From Streptomyces smyrnaeus (GTDB taxonomy: Bacteria > Actinomycetota > Actinomycetes > Streptomycetales > Streptomycetaceae), in NCBI RefSeq assembly GCF_017676345.1, contig NZ_JAFFZM010000009.1:186001-250000 (forward strand): 64,000 nucleotides of DNA. The letters are read 5' to 3'. A program made the position numbers and the translations under genes. The notes under the pieces are model-generated. The model saw only the letters and a program-made list of their open reading frames with translations. It ran no database searches and was not told where the DNA came from. Shown here piece by piece: positions 1 to 8,486 of this stretch (positions within the stretch are counted from its first letter, which is position 1; each line of letters begins with the position of its first letter).

Positions 1-2
1 CC

Positions 3-659
3 CGGCTGCCGGTCTCCCGGCAGGTCCTGGAACGCTGGCACCGCACCACGAGCCTGACCGCGATCGCCCTGATGTTCGCGCACGCACTGATGTTCGCAGC
101 CGAACTCGTGCGCTACGAGGACCAGTTGGCGTGGGCGGAGCGGCTGTGGGTGGGATTCGCGGACGCGTTCGTGCCGGGCTGGTACGACTCGGGCACCGGC
201 CGGATCGCGATCCCGATCGGCCAGGGCGCCCTGTATCTGGCCGTTCCACTCGGACTGCTCTTCTACGTCAGGCACCGCATCGGCGCGAACACTTGGCGCC
301 GGCTGCACCGCTTCGTGATCGTCGTCTATGTGCTCAGCGTCTGGCACACACTGCTGTACGGCACCAATGTCTGGTACGGCGAGTGGCCGCGCACCGTTCT
401 GTGGCTACTGCAACTCCCAGTCGCTGTACTGCTGCTGCTGCGTCTACTGCGGCCCGCCCGGCGGGCCGAACGGCTGCACACGCCCAGGCGGCGCGAGGGG
501 GTGTCGCTGCCGGGCTGGCTGGTGCGGGCAGCAGGCCGGGCAGCCGCAGGGGCCGCCGTGCTGGGTCTGCTGATCGTGGTGGCGTCGGGTCATGACGGCG
601 GCCGGGAACGCCCGGCCGAGCCCCCCTCGACGAGCCCGCACGCTCCCGAGCCCGAATGA
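3..659 (+). CDS. Ferric-reductase-like transmembrane protein, 5' end cut by window
   Basis: The frame is open from the first bases, so the start lies outside the window; 218 residues remain. Several hydrophobic helices are visible (about residues 18-40, 70-88, 103-121 and 130-145 of the visible part). Histidines occur within them in the ferric reductase / NADPH-oxidase membrane domain pattern, for example MFAHALMF and LHRFVIVVYVLSVWHTLLYG, which would bind haem. A polar, proline-rich tail follows a last helix. No FAD or NAD domain follows, so this is the haem-membrane type alone or the end of a longer protein. The gene points toward an iron-siderophore binding protein on the other strand, which fits an iron-reduction role by inference. 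Confidence 0.7.
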   Translation, partial: RLPVSRQVLERWHRTTSLTAIALMFAHALMFAAELVRYEDQLAWAERLWVGFADAFVPGWYDSGTGRIAIPIGQGALYLAVPLGLLFYVRHRIGANTWRRLHRFVIVVYVLSVWHTLLYGTNVWYGEWPRTVLWLLQLPVAVLLLLRLLRPARRAERLHTPRRREGVSLPGWLVRAAGRAAAGAAVLGLLIVVASGHDGGRERPAEPPSTSPHAPEPE

Positions 660-728
660 TCCGGAGATCCGAGCGATGAAATGAGGATCGGCCAGGGCGA
701 CGGCGGAACGAGGAAGCCGGTGCGGGTG

Positions 729-786
729 CCCCTCTCCCGTTCGAGCCGATATATCGGGTACCGATATCGGCTGCGAGAGGGAGGGG
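729..786. terminator. Long hairpin between convergent genes
   Basis: Inner arms AGCCGATAT (744-752) and ATATCGGCT (764-772) pair perfectly. They are flanked by CCCCTCTCCC (729-738) and a GAGAGGGAGGGG run ending at 786, which pair with a small bulge. It lies between the converging ferric-reductase-like gene and the siderophore-binding gene, so it probably ends transcripts from both sides. Confidence 0.7.
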
Positions 787-849
787 TACCAAGCGGTCGG
801 GCCGGCCCGTGCTACCGGGCCGCCCGGTCTCGGCTGATCGGCCGAGGAG

Positions 850-1896
850 TTAGGCCTTGAGCCTCTTCGACTTGTCGACGGCGGCGGCAAGACGTTCCAG
901 GACCGGGGCGAAGCCCGCGTAGCTGAAGCGTTCTTCCATCGACCAGGGAGTGAGCTGGTCGGCCTCGACCGCGGGCAGCTCGCGCCAGGTGGCCTTCTCC
1001 CGCAGCTTCTTGCGGGACGGGGCGGTGGAGCGGTTGTCGACCATGATGAGGTCGGCGTGGTATTTGTCGGCCTTCTCCCAGCTCAGGAACTCCCAGAAGC
1101 CGAACTTGTCGGACTTCTTGCCCTCGACGAACTGCACGCCCAGATCCTTGAAGTAATTCAGGTCGCTGTAGGAGTCGGGGACCGCGACGTACAGGTTGTC
1201 CGGGTCGCCGGTGATCGCCATCACCTTGAGGCCCCCCTTGGCCTTCGCCGCGGCGCGCAGGGTCTTGGCGGCTTTGTCGAAGCGGGCTTTGGCGTCCGTG
1301 ACCTTCTTCGCGCCCATGTCCGCGCCGAGGGACTCGGCCAGCTCGGCGGTGCGCTTGAGAGGGTCGAGCAGGGACGTGCGGGCGATGTCGATGCCGACGG
1401 TGGGGGCGAGCTTCTCGATCTTCTTCTTGCTCTCCGGCGGGACGTACCAGAGGTCCGGTGCCGGGAACATGTTGCTGACCAGCAGGTCGGGCTTGAGGGC
1501 GGCGTACTTTTCTAGGTCGAACCGGCCGAACGCGGTTCCCAGGCTCGTCAGGTCGGCGACGTCCATGTCGCCGACCTGCGGGTTGGGCTTGCCCCCCACC
1601 GGCTTGCTGGGCCCGAAGATTCCCGTGCACTCGATGCCGTAGTCGTACAGGGCAGCCGCCGTGCTGACATAAGCGACGATCCGCTTCGGCCGATGGCCGG
1701 ACTTCGCCGTACGGCCCCGGTCATCCTTGAACGACCAGGCACCGCCCTCCGCGTCCCCTCCCGCCCGGGAGCCGCTGTCCTTGTTGTCGCCGCAGGCGCT
1801 GAGCAGCGGAGCGAGGGCGAGTGCGCCTCCGGCGGTGAGCAGTCGGCGGCGGGAGGGCGTGGGCAGGGCGGCGGGCCGGGAGGTCGCTGGGTGCAT
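850..1896 (-). CDS. Iron-siderophore ABC transporter substrate-binding lipoprotein
   Basis: 348 residues. The N-terminus has an arginine-rich stretch (SRRRLLTAGG, residues 15-24), a hydrophobic segment and a lipobox LLSAC with Cys35, so export is probably Tat-dependent followed by lipid anchoring. The rest matches the periplasmic-binding-protein type 2 (FepB/FhuD-like) fold: a first lobe beginning around VAYVSTAAALYDYGIE, a long linking helix near residues 180-215, and a second lobe. It should capture a ferric siderophore outside the cell and deliver it to a FecCD-type permease, which is not in the window. Start: ATG at 1896 with AAGAAG upstream. The iron box at 1964-1982 indicates iron-repressed expression. 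Confidence 0.9.
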   Translation of the reverse strand: MHPATSRPAALPTPSRRRLLTAGGALALAPLLSACGDNKDSGSRAGGDAEGGAWSFKDDRGRTAKSGHRPKRIVAYVSTAAALYDYGIECTGIFGPSKPVGGKPNPQVGDMDVADLTSLGTAFGRFDLEKYAALKPDLLVSNMFPAPDLWYVPPESKKKIEKLAPTVGIDIARTSLLDPLKRTAELAESLGADMGAKKVTDAKARFDKAAKTLRAAAKAKGGLKVMAITGDPDNLYVAVPDSYSDLNYFKDLGVQFVEGKKSDKFGFWEFLSWEKADKYHADLIMVDNRSTAPSRKKLREKATWRELPAVEADQLTPWSMEERFSYAGFAPVLERLAAAVDKSKRLKA

Positions 1897-1963
1897 GAGG
1901 AGCTTCTTTCGCGCGGGATTGTGGCAGGGGAGTGGTGGGATTCAGCCAAGCCCTCAAGAAAAG

Positions 1964-1982
1964 CAAGGCAAGGCTAACCTAA
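1964..1982 (-). promoter_or_regulatory. Iron box (DmdR/IdeR-type operator)
   Basis: Read on the minus strand it is TTAGGTTAGCCTTGCCTTG, a 19-bp site close to the known actinobacterial consensus TTAGGTTAGGCTNACCTAA; the left half is exact and the right half degenerate. It lies about 70 nt upstream of the siderophore-binding gene, so that gene should be repressed when iron is plentiful. Confidence 0.8.
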
Positions 1983-2359
1983 CTCTCCGTTTCTCGGTAC
2001 CCTCCGCGATCCGCGCGGCCGCCCACCACCCCCCCCGTGGGACGTCGGCGAGTTCCACGGCTCCCGGCGCCCGGTCACCGCACGGCGCATCCTGCGCGAG
2101 ACGCCGAGGGGCAGCGCCAGCAGCGAGCCGAGCGCGGCCACCCTTACGCACTGGCCGGTGCTCGGCGTGCGCGGGCGGTCGGGTTGTCCGGGGAGGGGCG
2201 CACGAGTGCCGAGAGCGTGCGTCGGTGGAGAGGCGCGTGGGAGATCGATGGTTCGCTCGCGCTGCGGCGGCGGTCGGCCACTTCAGATGTCGTGGGACGG
2301 GATGCCGTTGAGGCCGTCTCGGCCTGATGGTGAGGCGTCCGGACTCTCGTTGGTTAGCG

Positions 2360-2389
2360 TTGACTTACCGTTAGTCGTGACTTACGGTA
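2360..2389 (+). promoter_or_regulatory. Promoter and palindromic operator of the ArsR gene
   Basis: A -35-like TTGACT (2360-2365) is followed 17 nt later by TACGGT (2383-2388). Overlapping them, TACCGTTAGTC (2366-2376) and GACTTACGGTA (2379-2389) form an inverted repeat with 10 of 11 positions matching. This is where a dimeric ArsR repressor would block its own promoter. Confidence 0.7.
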
Positions 2390-2418
2390 CGTGCGAGCTT
2401 GCCGAATGGGGTGGACCA

Positions 2419-2751
2419 ATGAGTGCAGCCGAGATGCTCGCCGCGATCGGTGACCCGATGCGCCGTGAGATCTTTGAGCGTCTCGCTGAGGGGCCGATCG
2501 CGGTGGGTGAACTGGCAAGGACGCTGCCGATCAGCAGGTCGGCCGTCTCGCAGCATCTGGCGGTGCTGAAGCACGCCGGCTTGGTCTTCGAACGCCAACA
2601 GGCCACGCGACGCCTCTATCAGGTCGATCCGAAAGGCTTCGCCGAGCTTCGGGCGTATCTCGACGTCTTCTGGTATCGGTCGCTCGCTTCGTTTCGCGCC
2701 GTGTTTCCCGACGCCGATATCAGCGGAACGGATGCCGATGACAACGCCTGA
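2419..2751 (+). CDS. ArsR-family transcriptional repressor
   Basis: 110 residues, a compact winged-helix regulator. The recognition-helix region reads SRSAVSQHLAVLKHAGLV, typical of the ArsR class that is paired with SRPBCC proteins. No metal-binding cysteines are visible, so it is probably not a metal sensor. The frame is open further upstream, but I chose the ATG at 2419 because the fold begins there (SAAEMLAAIGDPMRREIFERL) and the promoter/operator at 2360-2389 would otherwise fall inside the gene. Its stop overlaps the next gene by 20 nt, so the two are co-expressed and likely autoregulated. Confidence 0.9.
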   Translation: MSAAEMLAAIGDPMRREIFERLAEGPIAVGELARTLPISRSAVSQHLAVLKHAGLVFERQQATRRLYQVDPKGFAELRAYLDVFWYRSLASFRAVFPDADISGTDADDNA

Positions 2752-3241
2752 ACCCGTTCGACACAGCGTCACAGTGCCCGCCGACATCAACCGAGCTTTC
2801 GCAGCGTTCGTCGATGGCATCGATAGCTGGTGGCCAGTGCAGAACAGCATCACCCGGGCACCACAGGCCCGGGTGACGATCGAGCCGCGCGTCGGCGGCC
2901 GTTGGTACGAGGAATCCGTCGACGGTGAACAGTGCGACTGGGGGAAGGTTCTCACCTGGGACCCTCCTCACCGACTCGTTTTGGCATGGCAACTGCAGAC
3001 CGCGATTCCGGGAATCACCGGCGGCGGACTGTGCCACGGGTTCTGGCGGTTCGAACCAGGGATGCGAACCGAGGTCGAGCTTCGCTTCACCACCCTCGGG
3101 CCTCGCCGGACGAAGGTCGACCTTGAGCACCGCCACCTGGACCGGTTCGTCCACCCGGAACATGCCCGCTCCTACCTCGACAACGACGGCGGCTGGCCGG
3201 AGCTGCTCGACCGTTACACACGCGCGGCAACCACTCTGTGA
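2732..3241 (+). CDS. SRPBCC (AHSA1-like) domain protein
   Basis: 169 residues. The order of beta strands and the motifs PADINRAFAAFVDGIDSWWPV and ...GWPELLDRYTRAA near the end match the START-like SRPBCC/AHSA1 group, which binds hydrophobic ligands in a deep cavity. The substrate is not known. It overlaps the upstream ArsR gene; ArsR-SRPBCC pairs are common in actinobacteria and the regulator usually controls the pair. The start is ATG 2732, with an alternative ATG two codons later. Confidence 0.88.
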   Translation: MPMTTPEPVRHSVTVPADINRAFAAFVDGIDSWWPVQNSITRAPQARVTIEPRVGGRWYEESVDGEQCDWGKVLTWDPPHRLVLAWQLQTAIPGITGGGLCHGFWRFEPGMRTEVELRFTTLGPRRTKVDLEHRHLDRFVHPEHARSYLDNDGGWPELLDRYTRAATTL

Positions 3242-3368
3242 CCACCGCGTGATCACGGCGTTCGTACCGTCACAGCCCCCACGTGGCCGTCCCCGTGCCG
3301 AGCCTGCACCGAGCGCCGAGTGACGCCTGAACAACTGCTGACTGCTGAGCCAGAAGGGAATCCCCGAT

Positions 3369-3824
3369 ATGCCAACGCCTCGTACTCATGACGAACGGGT
3401 AGCTGCTGCCCGTCTACGGCTTCAACAGGAATTCCAGATGTGGCTGTCGACAGGGGGCCACACCGGGCCACATCTCATTCCGGTGGCGTTCGTCGGCGAC
3501 GGTGACGCCATCGTCACCGCAACCGGCGAGAACAGCAGAACCGTTCGGAACCTGCGGGAGACCGGCCGGGCACGCGTGGCAGTAGGCACCACGTCCGATG
3601 TGGTGATGGTCGATACCGCTCTCGATGGTCTCGTGCCGGTTCCAGAGGTCGCCTCGGACGTCGCCAACCGCTTCGCAGCCGTCTCTCATGACCCACGGCA
3701 GATGCCGGGTTACGTCTACATCCGACTGCTCCCTCGACGTATTCAGGTATGGAACGGATTTCACGAGTTTTCTGGCCGAACAGTGATGCTCAAGGGGGAG
3801 TGGCTGTCGGATCCGGTCGACTGA
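3369..3824 (+). CDS. PPOX-type flavin/F420-dependent oxidoreductase family protein
   Basis: 151 residues with the split-barrel pattern of the pyridoxamine-phosphate-oxidase-like family: an N-terminal helix, then PHLIPVAFVGDGDAIVTATG, then ENSRTVRNLRETGRARVAVG, which in relatives contacts the FMN or F420 phosphate. Whether it uses FMN, F420 or haem cannot be read from the sequence. It lies 127 nt downstream of the SRPBCC gene on the same strand and may share its transcript. ATG 3369 is preceded by GAAGGGAA. Confidence 0.8.
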   Translation: MPTPRTHDERVAAARLRLQQEFQMWLSTGGHTGPHLIPVAFVGDGDAIVTATGENSRTVRNLRETGRARVAVGTTSDVVMVDTALDGLVPVPEVASDVANRFAAVSHDPRQMPGYVYIRLLPRRIQVWNGFHEFSGRTVMLKGEWLSDPVD

Positions 3825-4249
3825 GCTTGCCCAACCCTGACACCTGGTGAAGTGGATCGCGAACCCCGATGAGTTCCCATGGGACATCACAATGGCCACT
3901 TGCAGCAGGGCGCGCCGAGGGCGCTGATCTGTGGCTTGAGGTCACCTGAGCATGTCTTCAGTGTGCTGATCGCCACGTGGTGTCATGGTGAAGTCCGGTC
4001 GACGGCGCCACACACGGTCCGGCGGCTGCAGGAATGTGACTCGGAGTGCCGGGGATGCCCATGACATCCACCAGCCGGGACGACATCCGGTTGACCTCCT
4101 CCTCTGCCTGGGACACCGCTCACCCCGGCGCTGTGCCGCACCCTGACCGGGTGCGCGAGCACCACGACACGCTGCTCTCCCAGCACCCGGTCCGAGGGCG
4201 CAATCGCAGACGCGGTCGCGAGCTTGCCGGAACTGCGCGGGCTCAGCCG
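3825..4249. other. Intergenic stretch, no supported gene
   Basis: 425 nt between the PPOX-like gene and the 3' end of the cupin gene. Around 4170-4240 one frame reads like ordinary protein (…GAIADAVASLPELRG…) but it has no start, no ribosome site and no family I recognise, so it may be a decayed gene end. Confidence 0.4.
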
Positions 4250-4621
4250 TCAGTCGAGGATCTCGGCCGTCCTGGTCATCGACCCCCCTGTGTCACCGGT
4301 ATTGAGCGTTCCCGCCGGTTCGAACAACAGGATCGCGGTCTCCTCCTCCGCCACGGGGCAGTGCTCGACTCCGCGGGGAACCACGAACAACTCGCCGGGT
4401 GCCAGCGCCACATCGACATCCCTGAGCTGGATGGTGAGCCGCCCACTGATGACCAGGAACAATTCATCGGTGTCGTCGTGGGTGTGCCAGACGAACTCCC
4501 CTTGGAGTTTGGCCAGCTTGACTTCGTAATCGTTGATCACAGCCACTTTCTTCTGCGACCACAACTCGCTGAACTGCGCCAGCTTGTCGGCAAGGTTGAC
4601 AGGAACAGCAGACTTGGACAT
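4250..4621 (-). CDS. Small cupin-domain protein
   Basis: 123 residues, a single cupin barrel. Both cupin motifs are complete: the first is WHTHDDTDELFLVISG (metal ligands His-x-His and Glu) and the second is GELFVVPRGVEHCP (third His). It therefore probably binds a divalent metal. Such stand-alone cupins can be isomerases, dioxygenases or ligand sensors; nothing here tells which. The gene lies 113 nt from a divergent AraC regulator whose own N-terminal half is also cupin-like, so the two may respond to related ligands (inference). Confidence 0.85.
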   Translation of the reverse strand: MSKSAVPVNLADKLAQFSELWSQKKVAVINDYEVKLAKLQGEFVWHTHDDTDELFLVISGRLTIQLRDVDVALAPGELFVVPRGVEHCPVAEEETAILLFEPAGTLNTGDTGGSMTRTAEILD

Positions 4622-4734
4622 CGGGCGTCCTTCCTCAAGGGCCGGGCAACCGGGAGTGACCTCTCAGGCCCTGCAGCCGGTGGGTGGTACGAGCCTGCCG
4701 CGCCCGGGCTCCGCCGGTCTTGTACGTTCCTGGC

Positions 4735-5601
4735 ATGGCCTCCGACCGCTCCCGCACGTCCATCAGCGCCTGGAGGCCACCGGTCCCCGGCATCGCCGAG
4801 GTCTTCCACGCCCACTTCACCGACCACGCGTACCCGGCCCACACCCACGACACCTGGGACCTGATGATCCTCGACGACGGATCTGTCGACTTCGCACTCG
4901 ACCGCCGCCGTCATGGGGCGACCGGCACTGCCGGCGTCCTCCTGCTGCCTCCCGGCGTCCCTCATGACGGTCGGACCGTCACCGCGTCAGGCTTCCGCAA
5001 GCGCAACCTCTACCTCGACGACTCCGTACTCCCGCAGCGTTTGGCCGGCCGTGCGGTGGACGCTCCGGTCCTCAGCGACGGGCTGCTGCGCCACCGGATC
5101 GACCAGTTGCACGCCGCCCTCGTCCATCCCGAAGACGCGTTCGAAGCCGAGTCCCGCCTCTCGTTCATCAGCGAACGTCTCTGCTTCCATCTCGACGCGC
5201 TCCAGCCCCGTGCACCGGGGCGCGAAGCGAACCGGCTCGCCGCCGAGCTGCGGGAACTACTGGATGCACGGATACGCGCCGGCATCTCCCTGGGCGAGGC
5301 CGCTGCCATCCTGCATGCCCACCCCACCCACTTGATCCGCTGCTTCAAGCAGACATACGGCCTGCCGCCACACGCCTACCTCACCGGCAAGCGCATCGAT
5401 CTAGCACGTCGACTGCTCCTCGGCGGCCACCGGCCCGCGGAGGTCGCCACAACCGTGGGCTTCCACGACCAGGCCCATCTGAACCGGCACTTCACACGCC
5501 ACGTGGGCACCACACCCGCGCGTTACAAGCGTACTGGCCCCGGTCTCCCGCAACTTCTCCCTGAGCCTGCGTCGGGTGCCCGCTCCCGATCGCCTCGGTA
5601 G
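4735..5601 (+). CDS. AraC-family transcriptional regulator
   Basis: 288 residues. An N-terminal cupin-like ligand domain (HAHFTDHAYPAHTHDTWDLM) is followed by an AraC DNA-binding domain of two helix-turn-helix units: ISLGEAAAILHAHPTHLIRC, then PAEVATTVGFHDQAHLNRHF and the family signature GTTPARYKR. I chose ATG 4735 because homologues begin near MASDRSR and the extra upstream residues are low-complexity. It is divergent from the cupin gene and converges with the TetR gene downstream. The target is probably the neighbouring cupin gene. Confidence 0.88.
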   Translation: MASDRSRTSISAWRPPVPGIAEVFHAHFTDHAYPAHTHDTWDLMILDDGSVDFALDRRRHGATGTAGVLLLPPGVPHDGRTVTASGFRKRNLYLDDSVLPQRLAGRAVDAPVLSDGLLRHRIDQLHAALVHPEDAFEAESRLSFISERLCFHLDALQPRAPGREANRLAAELRELLDARIRAGISLGEAAAILHAHPTHLIRCFKQTYGLPPHAYLTGKRIDLARRLLLGGHRPAEVATTVGFHDQAHLNRHFTRHVGTTPARYKRTGPGLPQLLPEPASGARSRSPR

Positions 5602-5664
5602 CCCCTGGCCTCGGCCATCAACTCGGCCCGTGTGAGCGCTCAGAGCACCGGACGCCGATCTTCC

Positions 5665-5684
5665 GGCAGTGTCACGGCACTGCC
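5665..5684. terminator. Short hairpin between convergent AraC and TetR genes
   Basis: GGCAGTG (5665-5671) pairs with CACTGCC (5678-5684) across a 6-nt loop in the gap between converging genes. There is no T-run, as is common for Streptomyces terminators. Confidence 0.4.
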
Positions 5685-5693
5685 ACGGCAGAG

Positions 5694-6350
5694 TCAGAGA
5701 GTCAGCTGCAGACTTCCTGGGATGGCGTCGAAGGCCTCGTCGACGCGGCGGGCCAGCGTCGCGGTGCCACCGTGGCCGCGCCGGGCGTTGTAGCCGCGTC
5801 CGGCGACCCAGTTGCGGGCGCCGCAGCGCCAGGCGCTGAGGGCGAATTCGCCCAGCAGGCGGAGGCGGACGTCGTCGCGGCTGTCGACGTGCAGGCGTTC
5901 TTCGAGGATTTCGACGAGGCGCTTTTGGACCTTCATGGAGGACAGCGTGCTGTGGTCGTGCAGGACGGGCGTCCCGGCGGCCAGTCGCCGGGTGCGCAAG
6001 AAGCGCTGGTCCCACCCCTCGGGCATGGAAACGATCGCGTCGGTCAGTGCTCTGCGCAGCGCGTCGAGCGCCGGTCCCTGTCCGGCCTGTCGGGAGAAGT
6101 GGGCGGTGTAGGCCTCCCACAGCTCCCCTTCGGCGGCCATGGCGACGTCTTCCTTGGTGCCGTAGTAGCGGAAGAAGGTGCTGCGGCCGATCTCGGCGTG
6201 AGCGGTGAGCTCTTCGAGGGTGACGCGGTCGAAGCCGCGTTCGCTGAAGAGGGTCAGCGCGGCGTCGGCCAGCGCGCGACGGGTGCGCTGCTTCTTCCGT
6301 TCGCGCAGCGGCAGGCTGCTTTCGCCCTCGGGGGTGTCGGTTGACATCAA
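5694..6350 (-). CDS. TetR-family repressor
   Basis: 218 residues. The N-terminal helix-turn-helix (residues 20-66: RRALADAALTLFSERGFDRV … IGRSTFFRYYGTKEDV) is a standard TetR domain; the C-terminal ligand domain resembles the AcrR/MftR-like type. It starts at ATG 6350 (a second ATG follows immediately). It is divergent from the monooxygenase-domain gene and MFS exporter, with an operator-like palindrome between them at 6417-6433, so it likely represses both itself and the exporter operon until a small aromatic or antibiotic-like ligand binds. Confidence 0.92.
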   Translation of the reverse strand: MMSTDTPEGESSLPLRERKKQRTRRALADAALTLFSERGFDRVTLEELTAHAEIGRSTFFRYYGTKEDVAMAAEGELWEAYTAHFSRQAGQGPALDALRRALTDAIVSMPEGWDQRFLRTRRLAAGTPVLHDHSTLSSMKVQKRLVEILEERLHVDSRDDVRLRLLGEFALSAWRCGARNWVAGRGYNARRGHGGTATLARRVDEAFDAIPGSLQLTL

Positions 6351-6416
6351 GAGCAGCGTACCGAATCTGAACGCGTACCTGAATGGGACTGGATGCTGTT
6401 CGGCACTGATGGCAAT

Positions 6417-6433
6417 ATGGGACTCAGTCTCAT
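6417..6433. promoter_or_regulatory. TetR operator in divergent promoter region
   Basis: ATGGGACT-C-AGTCTCAT is an inverted repeat with 7 of 8 arm positions matching, 67 nt from the TetR start and 82 nt before the divergent gene start. Its position and size fit the repressor encoded at 5694-6350. Confidence 0.7.
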
Positions 6434-6514
6434 TTTTGTTCCTGCGGTCGATGGGCGGTGGGCAGAGTCCTGCCTGTCGGTCTGCCTGCCGTGTTCACCT
6501 CTGGAGAGTCCGTG

Positions 6515-7198
6515 ATGATCCGCCGTTCCGAGACCGCACCCGAGATCGACCGTGGGGATGCCGGCACCATCGTGATCACCATTCGGCATGCGGGCGACGC
6601 GGCCGGTCAGGCAGCCGGTGCCCGGGCAGCTGCCGCTGCTCGTCAGGAACGGCCCTGGCCGACCGGGCTGTTGAGCTGGTCCCTGTTCGTCAGCACCGAC
6701 GGATCCGCCGTGATGGCCTACGAACAGTGGTCGGACGACGCTTCCCTGGACGCGGCCCTCTCGTCCGCCCACCCGGGCGCATCCGGCATCCCGGGGACCG
6801 AGCCGTCCACGCCCGTGCGCTACCGCCTCCGGCGCTCCACCGTCCTGGCGAGCGGGAAAGTCGCAGAAGTCGGCTGCGTGGTGACACCGGTGTTCGACGT
6901 CGACGGGCCGGAACGGCAGCAGCACTTCATCGACGAGGTGTTCGCCATGACGGAGAGCGAGCCGGTGAAGTCAGGGGCGATCTCCGCGCACTTCCATGTG
7001 AGCACCGACGGAACGTGGGTCTTCAACTACGCCGAATGGCAGGACGAGCAATCCCACATCGACGCGGTCACTTCAGCTGACCCACGGAATGTCAGGGGCC
7101 GGCTCACCGGGGAGATACCCGGCGTCCGCCCCTGCGGCTACCGGCGGTGGAAACTGCACACCTCGCTCCTCGCGGCCGGGAACGCCGATGGCCGCTGA
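6515..7198 (+). CDS. Protein with two antibiotic-biosynthesis-monooxygenase (ABM) domains
   Basis: 227 residues made of two repeated ferredoxin-like ABM domains: residues about 18-105 (GTIVITIRHAGDAAGQ … VMAYEQWSDDASLDAA) and 115-205 (…HFHVSTDGTWVFNYAEWQDEQSHIDA). Each half has the W/Y-x-EWxD signature. Single ABM domains normally dimerise, so this fused form may be an internal pseudodimer. It may oxidise polyketide- or quinone-like compounds without cofactor. ATG 6515 has GGAGAG upstream; GTG 6512 is possible. It overlaps the MFS gene by 11 nt, so oxidation and export are coupled, both under the divergent TetR repressor. Confidence 0.8.
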   Translation: MIRRSETAPEIDRGDAGTIVITIRHAGDAAGQAAGARAAAAARQERPWPTGLLSWSLFVSTDGSAVMAYEQWSDDASLDAALSSAHPGASGIPGTEPSTPVRYRLRRSTVLASGKVAEVGCVVTPVFDVDGPERQQHFIDEVFAMTESEPVKSGAISAHFHVSTDGTWVFNYAEWQDEQSHIDAVTSADPRNVRGRLTGEIPGVRPCGYRRWKLHTSLLAAGNADGR

Positions 7199-8486
7199 CC
7201 CGGCCGCCGACGATACCGAGCGGTCTTTCGGCGAAGAACGCCCCAGCCACGCCGGGAGACCAGCACTGACAGTCCTGCTGCTCGCCTCCACCCTGGGGGT
7301 GATGGGCGGTGCGACCATCGCTCCGATCATCGAGGTGATCCGTCAGGCGCTCGATGTCAGCAGTACCGCGGTGGGGCTGGTGCTGACTTCCCACAGCCTG
7401 GCCATCGCCGTGGCCAGCCCTCTTGCCGGTCGCGTCACGGACCGCCTCGGCCCTCGCACCCCACTCGCGACGGGACTTGTCGTCTACGGGCTCGCGGGCG
7501 GTGTCGGCATGGTGGTGGACTCCTACCCGGCGCTGTTCGTCTCCCGGCTGTGCCTCGGAGTCGGGGCGGCGGCGGTGTTCACCTGCTCCACTGCCGCACT
7601 GCTCGGTATGTACCGGGGCGCGTCGCGGGACAAGGTCATGGGCTGGCGCACATCCGCCACCACAGCCGGTGGCTTCGTCTACCCGCTCGCGGCCGGAGCA
7701 TTGGGCAACTACTCCTGGCATGCTCCGTTCGCCATCTACCTCGTCGGGCTCCCCCTGGGGATCGCCACGCTGTTCGCTGTGCCCCGAACGGCACCGAGCA
7801 GCACTGACGAGGCGTCGAACGGAGCAAAGACCGGCACTCCCCGAGCCGGGGCCCTCCGGCTGCTGCGCGAGCGTCCCCTCATTCTCGCCCTGTGCGGACT
7901 GTGGGTGGCCAGCGCCGGGCTGCTGATGGTCATCGCCGTCTCGCTGCCCAGGCGCTTGGACCAACTGGGCATCCATGACACGTTCGTCGTCGCTCTGTAC
8001 GGCACGGTCCTCTCCTCGGGCGCCGCCGGCATCATCGGCCTGACCTACGCGCAGCTCACCGCCCGGGTCGGCCACCCGGCACTGATGCGCTGCGCGGCAG
8101 CCTCCTGGACAGCGGCTCTGCTGGTCTTCGCCGTCGCCGACCACTGGGCAGCGCTGATCCTGGTGCCCGTCCTGACGGGTACCGGAAGCGGTCTGGCGAT
8201 GCCCACCCTCACGGTTCTGGTCGACAACGCCGCCCCCGCTGAGCAGCGGGGCACCGCGGCCTCCCTGCAGGCGACCGCGCTGTTCGGCGGCCAGTTCGCC
8301 TCGCCGCTGGTCTTCGGCCCGCTCATCGAGTCCACGTCGATCGCTCTCGGGGCGCTGATCGCCGCAGCCGGCACAACATGCATTCTGCTGGCGCTCTTCC
8401 GCCTCCCAGACCCGGCCCGCGCGGAACGGACGGCGGAGAACCAGCCGCTGCCCGTCCGTTCCCGGCAGCCCGCGACTGAGGAGTGA
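7188..8486 (+). CDS. MFS transporter (probable drug exporter)
   Basis: 432 residues with 12 predicted membrane helices. The major-facilitator signature is visible after helix 2 (GRVTDRLGPRTPLATG), and the central loop around residues 205-220 divides two six-helix halves. ATG 7188 overlaps the upstream ABM-domain gene; an in-frame upstream extension is unsupported. Together with the TetR regulator and the ABM protein this forms a repress-modify-export unit, a usual setting for self-protection or detoxification. Confidence 0.9.
   Translation: MAADPAADDTERSFGEERPSHAGRPALTVLLLASTLGVMGGATIAPIIEVIRQALDVSSTAVGLVLTSHSLAIAVASPLAGRVTDRLGPRTPLATGLVVYGLAGGVGMVVDSYPALFVSRLCLGVGAAAVFTCSTAALLGMYRGASRDKVMGWRTSATTAGGFVYPLAAGALGNYSWHAPFAIYLVGLPLGIATLFAVPRTAPSSTDEASNGAKTGTPRAGALRLLRERPLILALCGLWVASAGLLMVIAVSLPRRLDQLGIHDTFVVALYGTVLSSGAAGIIGLTYAQLTARVGHPALMRCAAASWTAALLVFAVADHWAALILVPVLTGTGSGLAMPTLTVLVDNAAPAEQRGTAASLQATALFGGQFASPLVFGPLIESTSIALGALIAAAGTTCILLALFRLPDPARAERTAENQPLPVRSRQPATEE

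Larger units (their letters stand above)
1897..2418. other. Intergenic region with divergent promoters
   Basis: This gap separates the iron-binding lipoprotein (minus strand) from the ArsR gene (plus strand). It holds the iron box at 1964-1982 and the ArsR operator at 2366-2389. The middle (about 2030-2340) stays open in several frames, but none has family-like sequence or a convincing ribosome site, so I call no gene there. Confidence 0.6.

Noticed and set aside
2041..2150. A minus-strand stretch reading like a membrane helix (VAALGSLLALPLG).
   Set aside because: Very short, bounded by no start or stop of a likely gene, and could be chance in GC-rich DNA; at most a decayed remnant.
4046..4864. 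A plus-strand frame running through and beyond the cupin gene.
   Set aside because: It is antisense to an intact cupin with both metal motifs, and its translation lacks any family pattern.
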